A stretch of 64,000 bases of DNA. Origin: JANNAT01 sp031384605 (lineage in GTDB: Bacteria > Pseudomonadota > Alphaproteobacteria > Rhodobacterales > Rhodobacteraceae). Below are positions 17,938 to 27,265 of this stretch, in pieces (the first letter of the stretch is position 1; every line of letters begins with the position of its first letter). Made by a program: the position numbers and the translations under genes. Under the pieces are notes generated by a model, which was given only the letters and a program-made list of their open reading frames with translations, had not been told where the DNA came from and did no database searches. The stretch covers positions 17,307-81,306 of the forward strand of contig JANNAT010000078.1 in the NCBI GenBank assembly GCA_031384605.1. Reading direction: 5' to 3'.

Positions 17938-19491
17938 TCACTTGAAATAGATGTTGTACTTGGCGCGAATAATCTCGTCGATCTGCGGATCAATCCGACT
18001 ACCAGCCTTGGCAAGAATACTATTCTTGCGCGCAATCGCCGCGTCAAGCAACACCGGCTTGCCCGCTTCATTCCATTCCTTGGGCGACATACGATTGGCG
18101 ACAGCCGGATAGATATATTCAGTCTGCATCAGCTTGAGCGTCTGGCCCGACCCAAGGTAATGTCCCGGCCCACCCAGGCAAACCTCTTTCATCGCCTCGA
18201 TAGATGTGCTGTCCGGCGTAACATCAATGCCGCGCACAAGGCGCATCGCTTGGCCCAACAGATCATCGCCCAACACCAGCGATTCAAGGCAAAACCCCAG
18301 CAAGGATGCATGCATGCCCACGGCCTCATAACACATATTCAGGCCCGCAAGACCTGCCAGCGCGTTGGTGATGCCTTGCTCCCATCCGGCCTGCATATCG
18401 GGCAATTTGCTGTCGGAAATTCCCGAAGCCGCCCCGCCCGGCAGATCGTAAAACCGGTGCATCTGCGCGCAACCCGCGGTCAGCAGCGCCTGTTCCGCCG
18501 ACCCGCCCGACATGGCACCTGTGCGCAGATCGCTGACAAACGGCCAGGTGCCGAAAATGCACGGTGCACCTTTCTTGATCGAATTGGCGTAAACCACTCC
18601 CGCCAGACATTCCGCCACCGCCTGCACAATGGTCAACGCAATCGGTGCCGGGGCCGTCGCCCCGGCCTGCCCCGCCGACAACAGCAGCATCGGCATGCCA
18701 CGCCGAATGCAGTCTTCCATCGTGATGCAGGATTCTTCGGCGAATTTCATTGGCGGGACGACAAAGCAGTTGGAATTGGAAACGAACGGCCGCTCCAGCC
18801 ATGTTTCTTCACCGCCCGCCACGGTATACAGCATGTCAAAACACGCGGCGACATGGGCGGGGTCGGAAAACGACGTTCCGACATGCTTGGTGGTGCCCGA
18901 CAAGCAACCATAAAGCGTGTTCAGATCCATATCCTGATTGTCCACCACATCGCGGCAGACCATGGTGCGCTGGTAAAAGTGAATGTTATCAAGGTTATCC
19001 ACCAGACGCGCGGCATCATACAAATCCTGCGCCGTCGATTCGCGGTAATCCAGCGTGATCGGATCAACGATATGCACCGCCGCCCCCGCCGTGCCGTAAT
19101 GCACGTTGGACCCCGTCAGATGCAGATCGTGCTTGGGGTCGCGCGCATGCAAGGTGATATTGCGGGCAGCCACCGCCAGCATATCTTCAACCAGCGCGCG
19201 CGGAAACCGCAGCCGCCCGTCGTCGCCCTGAATGGCCCCCGCGTCGGTCATCAATTTGACCCCCGACGGCGGCGCTTGGGAAAGGCCGATTTCTTCCAGC
19301 GCCTGCAAAGCCGATTGGTGGATCATCTGCACCGATGCCTCGCTAAGCGGCTTGTAATTGCCCCCCGGCATGCCGCCCCGCACCGGGCGCAGGTTATCGG
19401 CCAAAGGCGCAGACCGCACTGCCACCCGGTTGGCCCGCCCACCTGATCTGCGCGCGCGCTCCGGCTCACAAACCTCACCAATATCGCTCAT
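17938..19491 (-). CDS. MttB-family (trimethylamine methyltransferase-like) protein without pyrrolysine
   Basis: Members move a methyl group from a methylated amine to a corrinoid protein; those without pyrrolysine include the glycine betaine methyltransferase MtgB. The protein has 517 residues and family motifs such as VHYGTAGAAVHIVD, CLSGTTKHVGTSFSD, SNSNCFVVPPMKF, LSAGQAGATAPAP and PGHYLGSGQTL. The frame holds no internal TAG, so there is no pyrrolysine. The start at 19491 (MSDIGEV) has AAAGG seven bases upstream; an ATG 15 bases earlier overlaps that site. No corrinoid protein gene (MttC type) is in the window, so the methyl acceptor is unknown. Neighbours are an ALDH and FAD-GcvT oxidoreductases. 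Confidence 0.85.
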   Translation of the reverse strand: MSDIGEVCEPERARRSGGRANRVAVRSAPLADNLRPVRGGMPGGNYKPLSEASVQMIHQSALQALEEIGLSQAPPSGVKLMTDAGAIQGDDGRLRFPRALVEDMLAVAARNITLHARDPKHDLHLTGSNVHYGTAGAAVHIVDPITLDYRESTAQDLYDAARLVDNLDNIHFYQRTMVCRDVVDNQDMDLNTLYGCLSGTTKHVGTSFSDPAHVAACFDMLYTVAGGEETWLERPFVSNSNCFVVPPMKFAEESCITMEDCIRRGMPMLLLSAGQAGATAPAPIALTIVQAVAECLAGVVYANSIKKGAPCIFGTWPFVSDLRTGAMSGGSAEQALLTAGCAQMHRFYDLPGGAASGISDSKLPDMQAGWEQGITNALAGLAGLNMCYEAVGMHASLLGFCLESLVLGDDLLGQAMRLVRGIDVTPDSTSIEAMKEVCLGGPGHYLGSGQTLKLMQTEYIYPAVANRMSPKEWNEAGKPVLLDAAIARKNSILAKAGSRIDPQIDEIIRAKYNIYFK

Positions 19492-19500
19492 CTCTTGGCC

Positions 19501-19524
19501 TTTCATTTTGGCGCAAATACTCCG
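19501..19524 (+). repeat. Dispersed intergenic repeat, copy 3
   Basis: TTTCATTTTGGCGCAAATAC followed by TCCG matches the copy at 3361 at nearly every base. It lies between the FAD-GcvT gene and the MttB-family gene on the minus strand, followed by a GC-rich stem (GGGGCAGCGCCCC at about 19530-19542) that could give partial termination inside the operon. Confidence 0.55.
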
Positions 19525-19554
19525 GGGTCCGGGGCAGCGCCCCGCCTTGCCCCA

Positions 19555-21993
19555 TTACCCACGCACACGTTCCGATTTCGGATCATACATTGCCGCCAGC
19601 GAGGCCACGGCCTTGTGCCGCACACCCGCCACTTCAATCTCGTAACTGGCGCCAAGCACATCCGCCTCGGTTTGACCCCGGCATGGCACATAGCCCAGCC
19701 CGATCGCACCGCCCAAGGCATGGCCATAATTGCCAGAGGTGATTGGCCCGACGATTTTGCCGTTCTGCACAATCGCCTCATTATGGAACAACAGCGGCTC
19801 TGGATCAGCCAACCTGAATTGCACCATGCGCCGATCAAGCCCCGCGTCCATTTTCCGCAACACCGCATCGCGGCCAACGAATTCAGGCTTGGCGGTGCGC
19901 ACGGCAAAGCCAAGTCCCGCCTCCAGCACATGATCTTCATCGGTGATATCATGGCCAAAGTGGCGGTAAGCCTTTTCGATCCGGCAACTGTCCAGCGTGT
20001 GCAAGCCGCACAGTTTCAGACCCATATCGGCGGCTTCCAGTGCCTCGAACACGTGGGCGGTCTGATCGGCGGATACATACAGCTCCCACCCCAATTCGCC
20101 CACGTAAGTTACCCGATGCGCGCGCGCGAGGCCCATGCCAATCTCAATTTCCCGCATGGTGCCAAAGGGATGGGCGGCGTTGCTAAAGTCATTTGGGCTG
20201 ACTGCGACCAGCAAGTCGCGCGATTTCGGGCCCATCACGCACAAAACTGATTCCGCGGCTGTCATATCGGTGATCACCGCGAAAGCATCGCCAACATGGC
20301 GGCGCATCCACGCGAGGTCACGCTGGAGTGTGGCACCGGGCACAACGGCCAGATAAGCGGTTTCCGACAGGCGGGTTACTGTAAGATCACACTCTATCCC
20401 GCCGTTTTTGTTCAACATCTGGGTATAAACCACCCGACCCACAGGCACATCCATCTGGTTGCCGCACAGCCGGTTCAGGAACGCGCAGGCATCGCGGCCC
20501 TCAATGCGGATTTTACCGAAACTGGTCATATCGAACAGTCCAACCCCGGTGCGCACCGCCATATGTTCGGCGCGTTGGTTTTCAAACCAGTTCTGCCGCT
20601 TCCATGAATAATGATATTCCCGCTCTTGCCCCGGATTGGCGAACCAGTTGGCGCGCTCCCAGCCTGCAGTTTCACCAAACACCGCGCCACGCAATTTCAG
20701 GTGTTCGTGCAACGGACTGCGCCGCACGCCGCGCGCCGTGGCGAACTGACGGTAGGGGAAATGGTCGGCGTAAAGCAGCCCCAGCGTCTCAGACACCCGT
20801 TCTTTCAGATATCTGCGGTTGCGCTGAAACGGTTGCGCGCGGCGGATATCCACTTCCCACAGATCGAACGGTGCTTCACCTTCGGTAATCCAATGCGCCA
20901 GCGCATAACCCGCCCCGCCAGACGCGGCGATGCCAACCGAATTATACCCGGCGGCAATCCAGTAGCCGCCCAGTTCGGGGGCCTCACCCAGATAATAGCG
21001 GTCATCGGGGGTAAAGCTTTCCGGGCCATTGAAAAACGTATGTATCCCCGTTGTTTGGAACAGCGGCAGGCGGTTCATGGCGTGTTCCAGAATGGGTTGG
21101 AAATGGTCCCAGTCTTCGGGCAGCGTGTCAAAGCAGAAATCCTCGCGGATGCCGGCCATGCCCCAAGGTTTGGCGCGTGGTTCAAACGCGCCAACCATCA
21201 TTTTGCCCGCGTCCGATTTGTAATAGGCGCATTCATCGGGCACCCGCAGCACGGGCAAATGCCCCAGACCCGCAATCGGTTCGGTGATCAGATAGAAATG
21301 TTCGCACGCATGCAGCGGCAAGGTGACACCGGATTTTCCCGCCAATTCGCGGCCCCACATACCGCCGCAGTTGATCACTACGTCTGTCGCGATATGGCCC
21401 GGCTCGCCCTTATCATCGACAAAATCAACACCCGTGACCCGGCCATTCGCTTGGGTCACCCCAACAACCTTGGTATGTTCAAAGATTTTGGCCCCCCGCA
21501 TCCGCGCGCCGCGTGCCAGCGCCATCGCAATATTGGCCGGATCGCACTGCCCGTCCAGCGGCAGATGCACAGCCCCCACCACATCGCCAATTTCCAGATG
21601 CGGATACATCGCCTTGGCTTCCAAAGGCGAAATTTCGCGCACATCCACATCGAAAATCCGTGCCACCGTGGCCTGGCGCAGCAATTCCTCATGCCGCGCC
21701 GCCGTCAGGGCAACTGAGATGCTGCCAACCTGCCGCATTCCGGTTTCAATCCCGGTTTCCGCCGCAAGTTTCACATATAAATCCGCCGAATATTTCGCCA
21801 GACGGGTCATATTGGCCGATCCGCGCAATTGCCCGATCAGCCCTGCAGCATGCCATGTGGTGCCTGACGTCAACTGCTGGCGTTCCAGCAAAACGATATC
21901 CGTCCAACCCGCTTTTGCCAGATGATAGGCAACCGAGCAGCCGGAAACCCCGCCGCCAATGATAACTGCGCGGGCTTTTGCGGGGATGGTCAT
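19555..21993 (-). CDS. FAD-dependent oxidoreductase-GcvT fusion (dimethylglycine/sarcosine dehydrogenase type)
   Basis: This 812-residue protein oxidatively removes an N-methyl group and passes the one-carbon unit to tetrahydrofolate. The N-terminal half is a DAO-type flavoprotein with VIIGGGVSGCSVAYHLAKAG (residues 10-29) and SGTTWHAAGL; the His of WHAAG is the likely covalent FAD site. The C-terminal half, from about residue 430, is a GcvT-like folate domain (FDMTSFGKIRIEG, GELGWELYV, DSCRIEKAYRHFGHD). It overlaps the next upstream gene (MDR reductase) by four bases. A paralogue of almost equal length is two genes upstream. Substrate is probably a methylated glycine or related amine. Confidence 0.87.
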   Translation of the reverse strand: MTIPAKARAVIIGGGVSGCSVAYHLAKAGWTDIVLLERQQLTSGTTWHAAGLIGQLRGSANMTRLAKYSADLYVKLAAETGIETGMRQVGSISVALTAARHEELLRQATVARIFDVDVREISPLEAKAMYPHLEIGDVVGAVHLPLDGQCDPANIAMALARGARMRGAKIFEHTKVVGVTQANGRVTGVDFVDDKGEPGHIATDVVINCGGMWGRELAGKSGVTLPLHACEHFYLITEPIAGLGHLPVLRVPDECAYYKSDAGKMMVGAFEPRAKPWGMAGIREDFCFDTLPEDWDHFQPILEHAMNRLPLFQTTGIHTFFNGPESFTPDDRYYLGEAPELGGYWIAAGYNSVGIAASGGAGYALAHWITEGEAPFDLWEVDIRRAQPFQRNRRYLKERVSETLGLLYADHFPYRQFATARGVRRSPLHEHLKLRGAVFGETAGWERANWFANPGQEREYHYSWKRQNWFENQRAEHMAVRTGVGLFDMTSFGKIRIEGRDACAFLNRLCGNQMDVPVGRVVYTQMLNKNGGIECDLTVTRLSETAYLAVVPGATLQRDLAWMRRHVGDAFAVITDMTAAESVLCVMGPKSRDLLVAVSPNDFSNAAHPFGTMREIEIGMGLARAHRVTYVGELGWELYVSADQTAHVFEALEAADMGLKLCGLHTLDSCRIEKAYRHFGHDITDEDHVLEAGLGFAVRTAKPEFVGRDAVLRKMDAGLDRRMVQFRLADPEPLLFHNEAIVQNGKIVGPITSGNYGHALGGAIGLGYVPCRGQTEADVLGASYEIEVAGVRHKAVASLAAMYDPKSERVRG

Positions 21994-23039
21994 GCATCAC
22001 TCTCCGAAGGTATAAGAACCAATTTGCCGGGGTATGTGCCCGCCGCCAGATCACCTTGGGCACGGGCAATATCGCGCAAAAGATAGGTTTTGGAAACCAC
22101 GGGCCGGATGCGGGCCGCGTTTATGATGGTGACAAGGCCCGCGAACACTTCGCGAGGCTGGTTGGTGCAGCCAAAAATCGTCAGATCATTCAGATAAACC
22201 GTCCGCAGATCGCCCGTCACCATCGGCCCGGCCACCGCACCGCTGGTGGCATAGCGCCCACCGGGACGCAGCGATTCAAGCCTGTCTTGCCAGCCGGGGC
22301 CGCCCACCACGTCAATCACCACGTCATAGGCGTGCGGTTGCGGCATCGTTTCGCGGTCAATCACCGCACCGCCCGCCGCCCGCACGATATGCGATTTGCC
22401 AAGGCTGCACTGCCCGGTTACGTCCGCCCCACGCAGCAATGCCAGTTGCACGGCGGCCAGCCCCACGCCGCCCGATGCGCCAGTCACCAAAACCCGTTCT
22501 CCCACCGCCACTGCAGCGCGGCTGATCAGGTTGAACGCCGTGCCATAGGCGCAGGGCATCGCGCCGATTTCGATGTCTGACAGCGGCGATGCGGTAACGT
22601 CATAAAGATAGCGGGCAGGCACCACGCAATATTGCGCAAACGCCCCGTCATATTCCGACCCGATAACCGATATCGCCAGCGGATTGTCGGCGCTTGGTTC
22701 AGGCTGGCAAGTCGAACAGGTCACCCGCGCGCCGATCGCTACCTCCGTAACGCCCGCGCCTAAAGCCACTACGCGGCCACACAAATCGCCGCCCTGAATG
22801 CGCGGAAACCCCAAAGCCCCTGCATAGCCCGCAGCCCGGCCTTCGCCGCCCGCCTTGCCCGCGCCATACCAGCCGATCCGCGTGTTGATATCGGTCATGT
22901 TGACGCCAGCCGCCAAGACCCGCACCAACACCGCGCCCGCACCGGGGCGGGGCACGGGGATATCGTCGCGCCAGATCAACGCCTCGGGGCCGCCATGGGC
23001 CACCAGTTGCACGCCTTCCATTGTCTGCGGAATGTTCAT
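21990..23039 (-). CDS. Zinc-binding-type alcohol dehydrogenase/quinone reductase (MDR family)
   Basis: An MDR-superfamily NAD(P) reductase of 349 residues. It has an N-terminal GroES-like domain (GGPEALIWRDDIPVPRPGAG, VNMTDINTRIGWYG) and a Rossmann domain with VLVTGASGGVGLAAVQLA near residue 180. Zinc ligands are not obvious, so a quinone-oxidoreductase-like enzyme is more likely than a zinc alcohol dehydrogenase. The start at 23039 (MNIPQTM) is chosen over a longer frame with no family likeness that runs into the upstream gene. It lies between two FAD-GcvT paralogues in one operon; its role there is not clear. Confidence 0.82.
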   Translation of the reverse strand: MNIPQTMEGVQLVAHGGPEALIWRDDIPVPRPGAGAVLVRVLAAGVNMTDINTRIGWYGAGKAGGEGRAAGYAGALGFPRIQGGDLCGRVVALGAGVTEVAIGARVTCSTCQPEPSADNPLAISVIGSEYDGAFAQYCVVPARYLYDVTASPLSDIEIGAMPCAYGTAFNLISRAAVAVGERVLVTGASGGVGLAAVQLALLRGADVTGQCSLGKSHIVRAAGGAVIDRETMPQPHAYDVVIDVVGGPGWQDRLESLRPGGRYATSGAVAGPMVTGDLRTVYLNDLTIFGCTNQPREVFAGLVTIINAARIRPVVSKTYLLRDIARAQGDLAAGTYPGKLVLIPSESDA

Positions 23040-23049
23040 GGCCAAATCC

Positions 23050-25491
23050 TCATGCCCGGATCCGTTCGTTTTTGGCATCCCACAGCGGCGCGTCCGCCTG
23101 CACGGTGGCCGGATACTGGGCCCCGAAAATCTCGACGCGGACGCTGGTGCCGGGCACACACAGATCGGTGCGCAACATGCCAAGGGCGATGCATTGTTCC
23201 ACCCGGTGGCCAAAGTAACCAGACGTGGTTTCCCCCACGATCACGCCGTCCTGCCAGATCGTTGACATGTAGGGCGGATCGAAAGCGCCACAGTCAACGG
23301 TCAGCGTGACGAACTGCTTGGCCACCCCCGCCTGCTTTTGTGCCGCCAATGCCGCTTTGCCACGGAAATCGGGTTTGGCCCAATCAACAAAGCGTTCCAA
23401 GCCGCCCTGCAAAACCGTGTAATCGGTGGAAAGATCACCCTTCCACGCGCGATAGCCCTTTTCGACCCGCAAAGAATTCAGCGCGAACATGCCAAAGGGT
23501 TTCAACCCCAAAGGCGCGCCCACCGCCATCACCGCATCATAAATGCGGGGTGTATCGACGGTTTTGCTATGGATTTCCCAGCCCAACTCCCCTGCGAAAG
23601 ACACCCGCATCAGGAACGCATCGCGCCCGCCAACTTGGGCGGTCTGGAAGGTCAGCCAGCCCTTGGCCAAATCGGCATCAGACACGGCGGCCAGAATCTC
23701 GCGGCTTTTTGGGCCGGTCAGAATTTGCGTTGACCATTCGGTGGTGTGATCGGTCAGACTTAATCCCGCCTCCAGATGGGACTGCAACCAGTCGCGGTCG
23801 TGCGATTGCGCGGTGGCTGCGGTGATCAACAACAGCTCATCCGCGCCCAGCCGCGCCACCGACATCTCGGTGACGATCCGGCCCTGATCATCGGCGAAAT
23901 AGGCCAGACCCAGCCTGCCAATGTTTGGCACTTTGCCGGTGATCTGGCGCGCCAGCCAATCGGCGGCACCATCGCCTTTGATCACGAACCGCGAGAACCC
24001 CGGCAGATCAAGGATACCGGCAGCGTCACGCACCGCTTCGCATTCGGCTTTTACCGCCGCATACCACGGGCCATGACGGCCCCAGGTTTGCGTGCCCGCC
24101 TCGGATACATCATCGCCCGCACGGGCATACCAAAGGGCGCGTTCCCAGCCGTTATAGGCCCCAAACTGCGCCCCCAGTGCTGCCACACGGTCATGCACCG
24201 CCGATAGTTTCTTATCCCGACCCGCAGGCCAGGCGTGGTGCGGGAAATGCATGGCGTATTCATGGCCGTAAACTTCGATGCCCTTGGCAATGCAATAGTC
24301 CTGATCTTCAAACCCGGTAAAGCGGCGCGGATCGCACGACCACATATCCCATTCTGTGGCCCCTTGGGTGATCCATTCCGCCAGAACCTTGCCAGCGCCC
24401 CCTGCCTGGCAGATGCCAAAGGTGAACACGCAAGCCTCGAACGCATTTGGCACGCCGGGCATCGGCCCGATCAAAGGGTTGCCATCGGGGGTATAGGGGA
24501 TGGGGCCGTTGATCACTTTGGTCAGCGGTGCCTTTTCCAGCAACGGCACCCGGGCCATGGCATCGGTGATATACCATTCCAACCTTTCCAGATCGTCGGG
24601 GAAAAGTTGGAACGAGAAATCTTCGGGGAACGGATCGTCGGGCGTGATCCAATGCGCCTTGCAATTGCGTTCATAGGGGCCAAGGTTGAAGCCGTTCTTT
24701 TCCTGGCGCAGGTAATAGCTGCTATCAACATCACGCAGCAACGGCAGTTTTTTGCCGGTCTTGGCCGACAATTCTTCAACCTCGGCCACGGTATCAAACA
24801 GCAGATACTGATGCGACATCACCATCATCGGCACATCGCGGCCAAACCATTTGCCGACCTCGGCTGCGTAATACCCGGCGGCGTTCACCACATATTGGCA
24901 GCGGATATCGCCTTTGTGGGTGTGCACGATCCACCCTTCGCCATCGCGGGTCACACCCATGGCCGGGCAAAACCGCTCAATTCTCGCGCCAAGCTGACGC
25001 GCGCCTTTCGCAAGTGCCTGCGTCAATTGTGCCGGATCAATATCGCCGTCGTTCGGATCATACAAAGCGCCCGTCAGATCATGGGTTTCCAAAAAGGGGT
25101 AGTAGTCTTTGATCTGATCAGGCGTCAGAATTTTCAAATCCATCCCCTGATAGCGGCCCATCCCCACAACGCGCTGAAATTCCTGCAAACGTTCCACCGA
25201 ATGCGCCAGACGGATTGATCCGGTGACGTGGTAATTCATCGGGTAATCCACGGCGGCACCCAAGGTGCGGTAAAGGTCCGCCGAATAGCGCTGCATGTTC
25301 ATGATCGACCAGCTGGAGGAAAACGTCGGCACATTGCCCGCCGCGTGCCAGGTTGACCCGGCAGTAAGCTCATTCTTTTCCAGCAGCACGCAATCGGCCC
25401 AACCGGCCAAGGCCAGATGATACAGCGAAGACGCCCCCACAGCCCCGCCACCAATGATGACAACACGCGCAGTCGTGGGAAAGTCGGCCAT
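23050..25491 (-). CDS. FAD-dependent oxidoreductase-GcvT fusion, second paralogue
   Basis: A second dimethylglycine/sarcosine dehydrogenase-type protein, 813 residues. The flavin loop is VVIIGGGAVGASSLYHLALAG (residues 10-30 region), the likely flavin-linking His is in GSTWHAAGN, and the folate-binding GcvT domain starts near residue 430 (LDLPGFSRFVIKGDG, GELGWEIHSK, LRVEKGYRAWKGDL). It is the first gene of the minus-strand run and faces a divergent LysR gene across 107 bases. Two paralogues in one operon suggest successive removal of two methyl groups, but both could also act on different substrates. Confidence 0.87.
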   Translation of the reverse strand: MADFPTTARVVIIGGGAVGASSLYHLALAGWADCVLLEKNELTAGSTWHAAGNVPTFSSSWSIMNMQRYSADLYRTLGAAVDYPMNYHVTGSIRLAHSVERLQEFQRVVGMGRYQGMDLKILTPDQIKDYYPFLETHDLTGALYDPNDGDIDPAQLTQALAKGARQLGARIERFCPAMGVTRDGEGWIVHTHKGDIRCQYVVNAAGYYAAEVGKWFGRDVPMMVMSHQYLLFDTVAEVEELSAKTGKKLPLLRDVDSSYYLRQEKNGFNLGPYERNCKAHWITPDDPFPEDFSFQLFPDDLERLEWYITDAMARVPLLEKAPLTKVINGPIPYTPDGNPLIGPMPGVPNAFEACVFTFGICQAGGAGKVLAEWITQGATEWDMWSCDPRRFTGFEDQDYCIAKGIEVYGHEYAMHFPHHAWPAGRDKKLSAVHDRVAALGAQFGAYNGWERALWYARAGDDVSEAGTQTWGRHGPWYAAVKAECEAVRDAAGILDLPGFSRFVIKGDGAADWLARQITGKVPNIGRLGLAYFADDQGRIVTEMSVARLGADELLLITAATAQSHDRDWLQSHLEAGLSLTDHTTEWSTQILTGPKSREILAAVSDADLAKGWLTFQTAQVGGRDAFLMRVSFAGELGWEIHSKTVDTPRIYDAVMAVGAPLGLKPFGMFALNSLRVEKGYRAWKGDLSTDYTVLQGGLERFVDWAKPDFRGKAALAAQKQAGVAKQFVTLTVDCGAFDPPYMSTIWQDGVIVGETTSGYFGHRVEQCIALGMLRTDLCVPGTSVRVEIFGAQYPATVQADAPLWDAKNERIRA

Positions 25492-25598
25492 AAGTCACTC
25501 CAATATCAGCAGCGCAGCACACGCCCTTCATATCGCGCTTTTAATCCAGACCAAGCCGCGCTATTGATCGGGCAAAGCGATCAGCAAGGACGTCGGGC

Positions 25599-26468
25599 AT
25601 GCAAATCGAACTTTTGGACACGTTTCTTGATCTGGTGGAGACCCGCAGCTTTCACCGCAGCGCCGAACGGCTGGGGGTGACACAATCCACCGTCTCGGCC
25701 CGTGTGCAATCGCTTGAGGCATCGCTGAACACGCGGCTGTTCACCCGCTCACGCGCGGGCACCGATCTGACCACCGAAGGGCTGCGGTTTGAATCTCATG
25801 CCCGGCTGTTGCGCCAAGAATGGAATGAGGCCAAGCGCGATGTCGCCCCATCGGGGGATGCCGCGATGACGATGCGGATCGGCATTCAAAACGATCTGGC
25901 GGCGGCCAAAATCGGCGATCTGGTGTATGATTTCCGCCGCATGTTCCCACAAATCGCGTTTTACATTGAACCTGATTATTCCACCCAGATGTGCCTTGAT
26001 CTGGTGTCGGGCGCGCAGGATTTTGCGGTGATGTTCAGCCCAAAACCGCATCCCGATCTGCATTTCATCTCGGCGGGGGATATCAATTACCGCCTGATCA
26101 GTTCAGACGCGGAAACCCGCGCGCAGATCAATCCGTCAACCTATATCTTTGCGCATTTCTCGCCTGCGTTCGTGCAAACGCACCGACAGTTGTTGCCCGA
26201 ACTGATCGGCACGCCGCTGTCGGTCGGCCAATCGTCAGCCGTGGCATCGTTGTTGTTGGCGATGGGCGGCACCGGGTTTGTGATGGCCGATCAGGCGACT
26301 GCGATGGTCACTGCCGGACGGTTCAAATTTGTCACGGATGCCCCGCAAATGACGCAACCGATTTACACAGCAATGCATCTTCGGTGGCGGACATCACGGA
26401 TGCACAAGCGGATGACACGGATCGTGCAGCGCAGGTTTAACCCGAAATCGGCCCATCCAGAAGGCTAA
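25599..26468 (+). CDS. LysR-family transcriptional regulator
   Basis: A 289-residue regulator with an N-terminal winged helix (LLDTFLDLVETRSFHRSAERLGVTQSTVSARVQSLE, residues 5-40) and a C-terminal effector domain with a periplasmic-binding fold. ATG at 25599 is preceded by AAGGACGT. It is divergent from the FAD-GcvT/MttB cluster, the usual arrangement for a LysR protein that controls the facing operon. The 107-base gap would hold its binding sites. The effector is likely an intermediate of that pathway. Confidence 0.88.
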   Translation: MQIELLDTFLDLVETRSFHRSAERLGVTQSTVSARVQSLEASLNTRLFTRSRAGTDLTTEGLRFESHARLLRQEWNEAKRDVAPSGDAAMTMRIGIQNDLAAAKIGDLVYDFRRMFPQIAFYIEPDYSTQMCLDLVSGAQDFAVMFSPKPHPDLHFISAGDINYRLISSDAETRAQINPSTYIFAHFSPAFVQTHRQLLPELIGTPLSVGQSSAVASLLLAMGGTGFVMADQATAMVTAGRFKFVTDAPQMTQPIYTAMHLRWRTSRMHKRMTRIVQRRFNPKSAHPEG

Positions 26469-26580
26469 AGCGTGTTGCCGTCGACCGGATTCAGGTATTC
26501 GCTTTACACGCCGAGTCAGCGATTGCTCTTGCAAACGCGTTCGGGGTGCAAAGTAAATTCGAATGAAGGCAACATGCTCT
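26468..26580. repeat. Long imperfect palindrome between convergent LysR and hutC genes
   Basis: The left end AGCGTGTTGCC (26469-26479) is the near complement of the right end GGCAACATGCT (about 26568-26578). Inner parts also pair loosely (GTATTCGCTTTACACGCC against a GGTGCAAAGTAAATTCG stretch). The whole gap between the two genes is filled by this structure. It may be a non-coding mobile repeat (MITE-like) or a bidirectional terminator. No open frame of note lies in it. Confidence 0.5.
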
Positions 26581-27265
26581 AAACCACCGTCTGCACCCTA
26601 TAGCCCGGCGCATGGGCCAGCCGCACAAAAGTGATCGCCTGTTGCGGCCCCCAGGTGCTGCGTTCGGTGATAAACAGCGCCTCGCCCGGCGCAACGCCCA
26701 TTACTGCCGCCTCACGCGCCGAGGCAGCGCTGGCAAAAAATGCAATGTCACCCGTGGCATAAGACAAATGCGCCACCAGCCATTCATTGGCGCTGATCGC
26801 GGAAAAATCTGGGGTGGGATCGGGCAAAACGGCGGGGTTCAGCCAGCGGGTCTCATAGACAAAGGGTTGACCATCGGCCAGATGCAGGGTTTCCAGATAA
26901 ATCATCCGCAAACTTGCCACCCCCAGACGCGAGGTGACAGGCACCGGCGGCACACCAGAAGTTTGTTCTAGTAAACGGAAACTGTAACTTTGCCCGCGCG
27001 CGGCGACTTCCTGGCGGATCACCGGAATGTCCAGCGTTGCCTTGCGCACCGGCAGCGCCACCACCCGCGTGCCCGCCTTGCGCCGCCGTTCCAACACGCC
27101 CGATTGCGCCAATTCACGCAAGGCCCGGTTCACCGTGGCGCGCGCGCAGCCAAATTCGGCGGCAAGGTCTTGCTCGGTTGGAATCATCGCGCCCAAAGGC
27201 CAGTCGCGCACCCTGATGCGGCGCAACACTTCGGCGCGGATGTCTTCCCATCCGGTGCGCATCAC
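26579..27265 (-). CDS. hutC: GntR/HutC-type histidine-utilisation repressor
   Basis: A 228-residue regulator with an N-terminal GntR winged helix (DLAAEFGCARATVNRALRELAQSGVLERRRKAGTRV, residues 30-66 region) and a C-terminal UTRA ligand domain (YLETLHLADGQPFVYETRWL). HutC proteins sense urocanate and repress hut genes. It overlaps the hutF stop by four bases and so is the second gene of a leftward hutF-hutC unit, which gives autoregulation. A candidate operator lies in the hutF-hutI gap. Confidence 0.88.
   Translation of the reverse strand: MMRTGWEDIRAEVLRRIRVRDWPLGAMIPTEQDLAAEFGCARATVNRALRELAQSGVLERRRKAGTRVVALPVRKATLDIPVIRQEVAARGQSYSFRLLEQTSGVPPVPVTSRLGVASLRMIYLETLHLADGQPFVYETRWLNPAVLPDPTPDFSAISANEWLVAHLSYATGDIAFFASAASAREAAVMGVAPGEALFITERSTWGPQQAITFVRLAHAPGYRVQTVV

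Noticed and set aside
17908..19446. Long open frame (512 codons) on the plus strand opposite the MttB-family gene
   Set aside because: It is antisense to a well-supported gene, is very rich in His, Arg and Gln, and has no domain pattern; a high-GC shadow frame.
17938..19491. Pyrrolysine-containing MttB
   Set aside because: The frame has no internal TAG codon and the residue position is filled by ordinary amino acids, so this is a non-pyrrolysine member.
20611..21717. 368-codon plus-strand frame opposite the FAD-GcvT gene
   Set aside because: Composition is typical of a mirror frame and the opposite strand has clear flavin and folate domain motifs.
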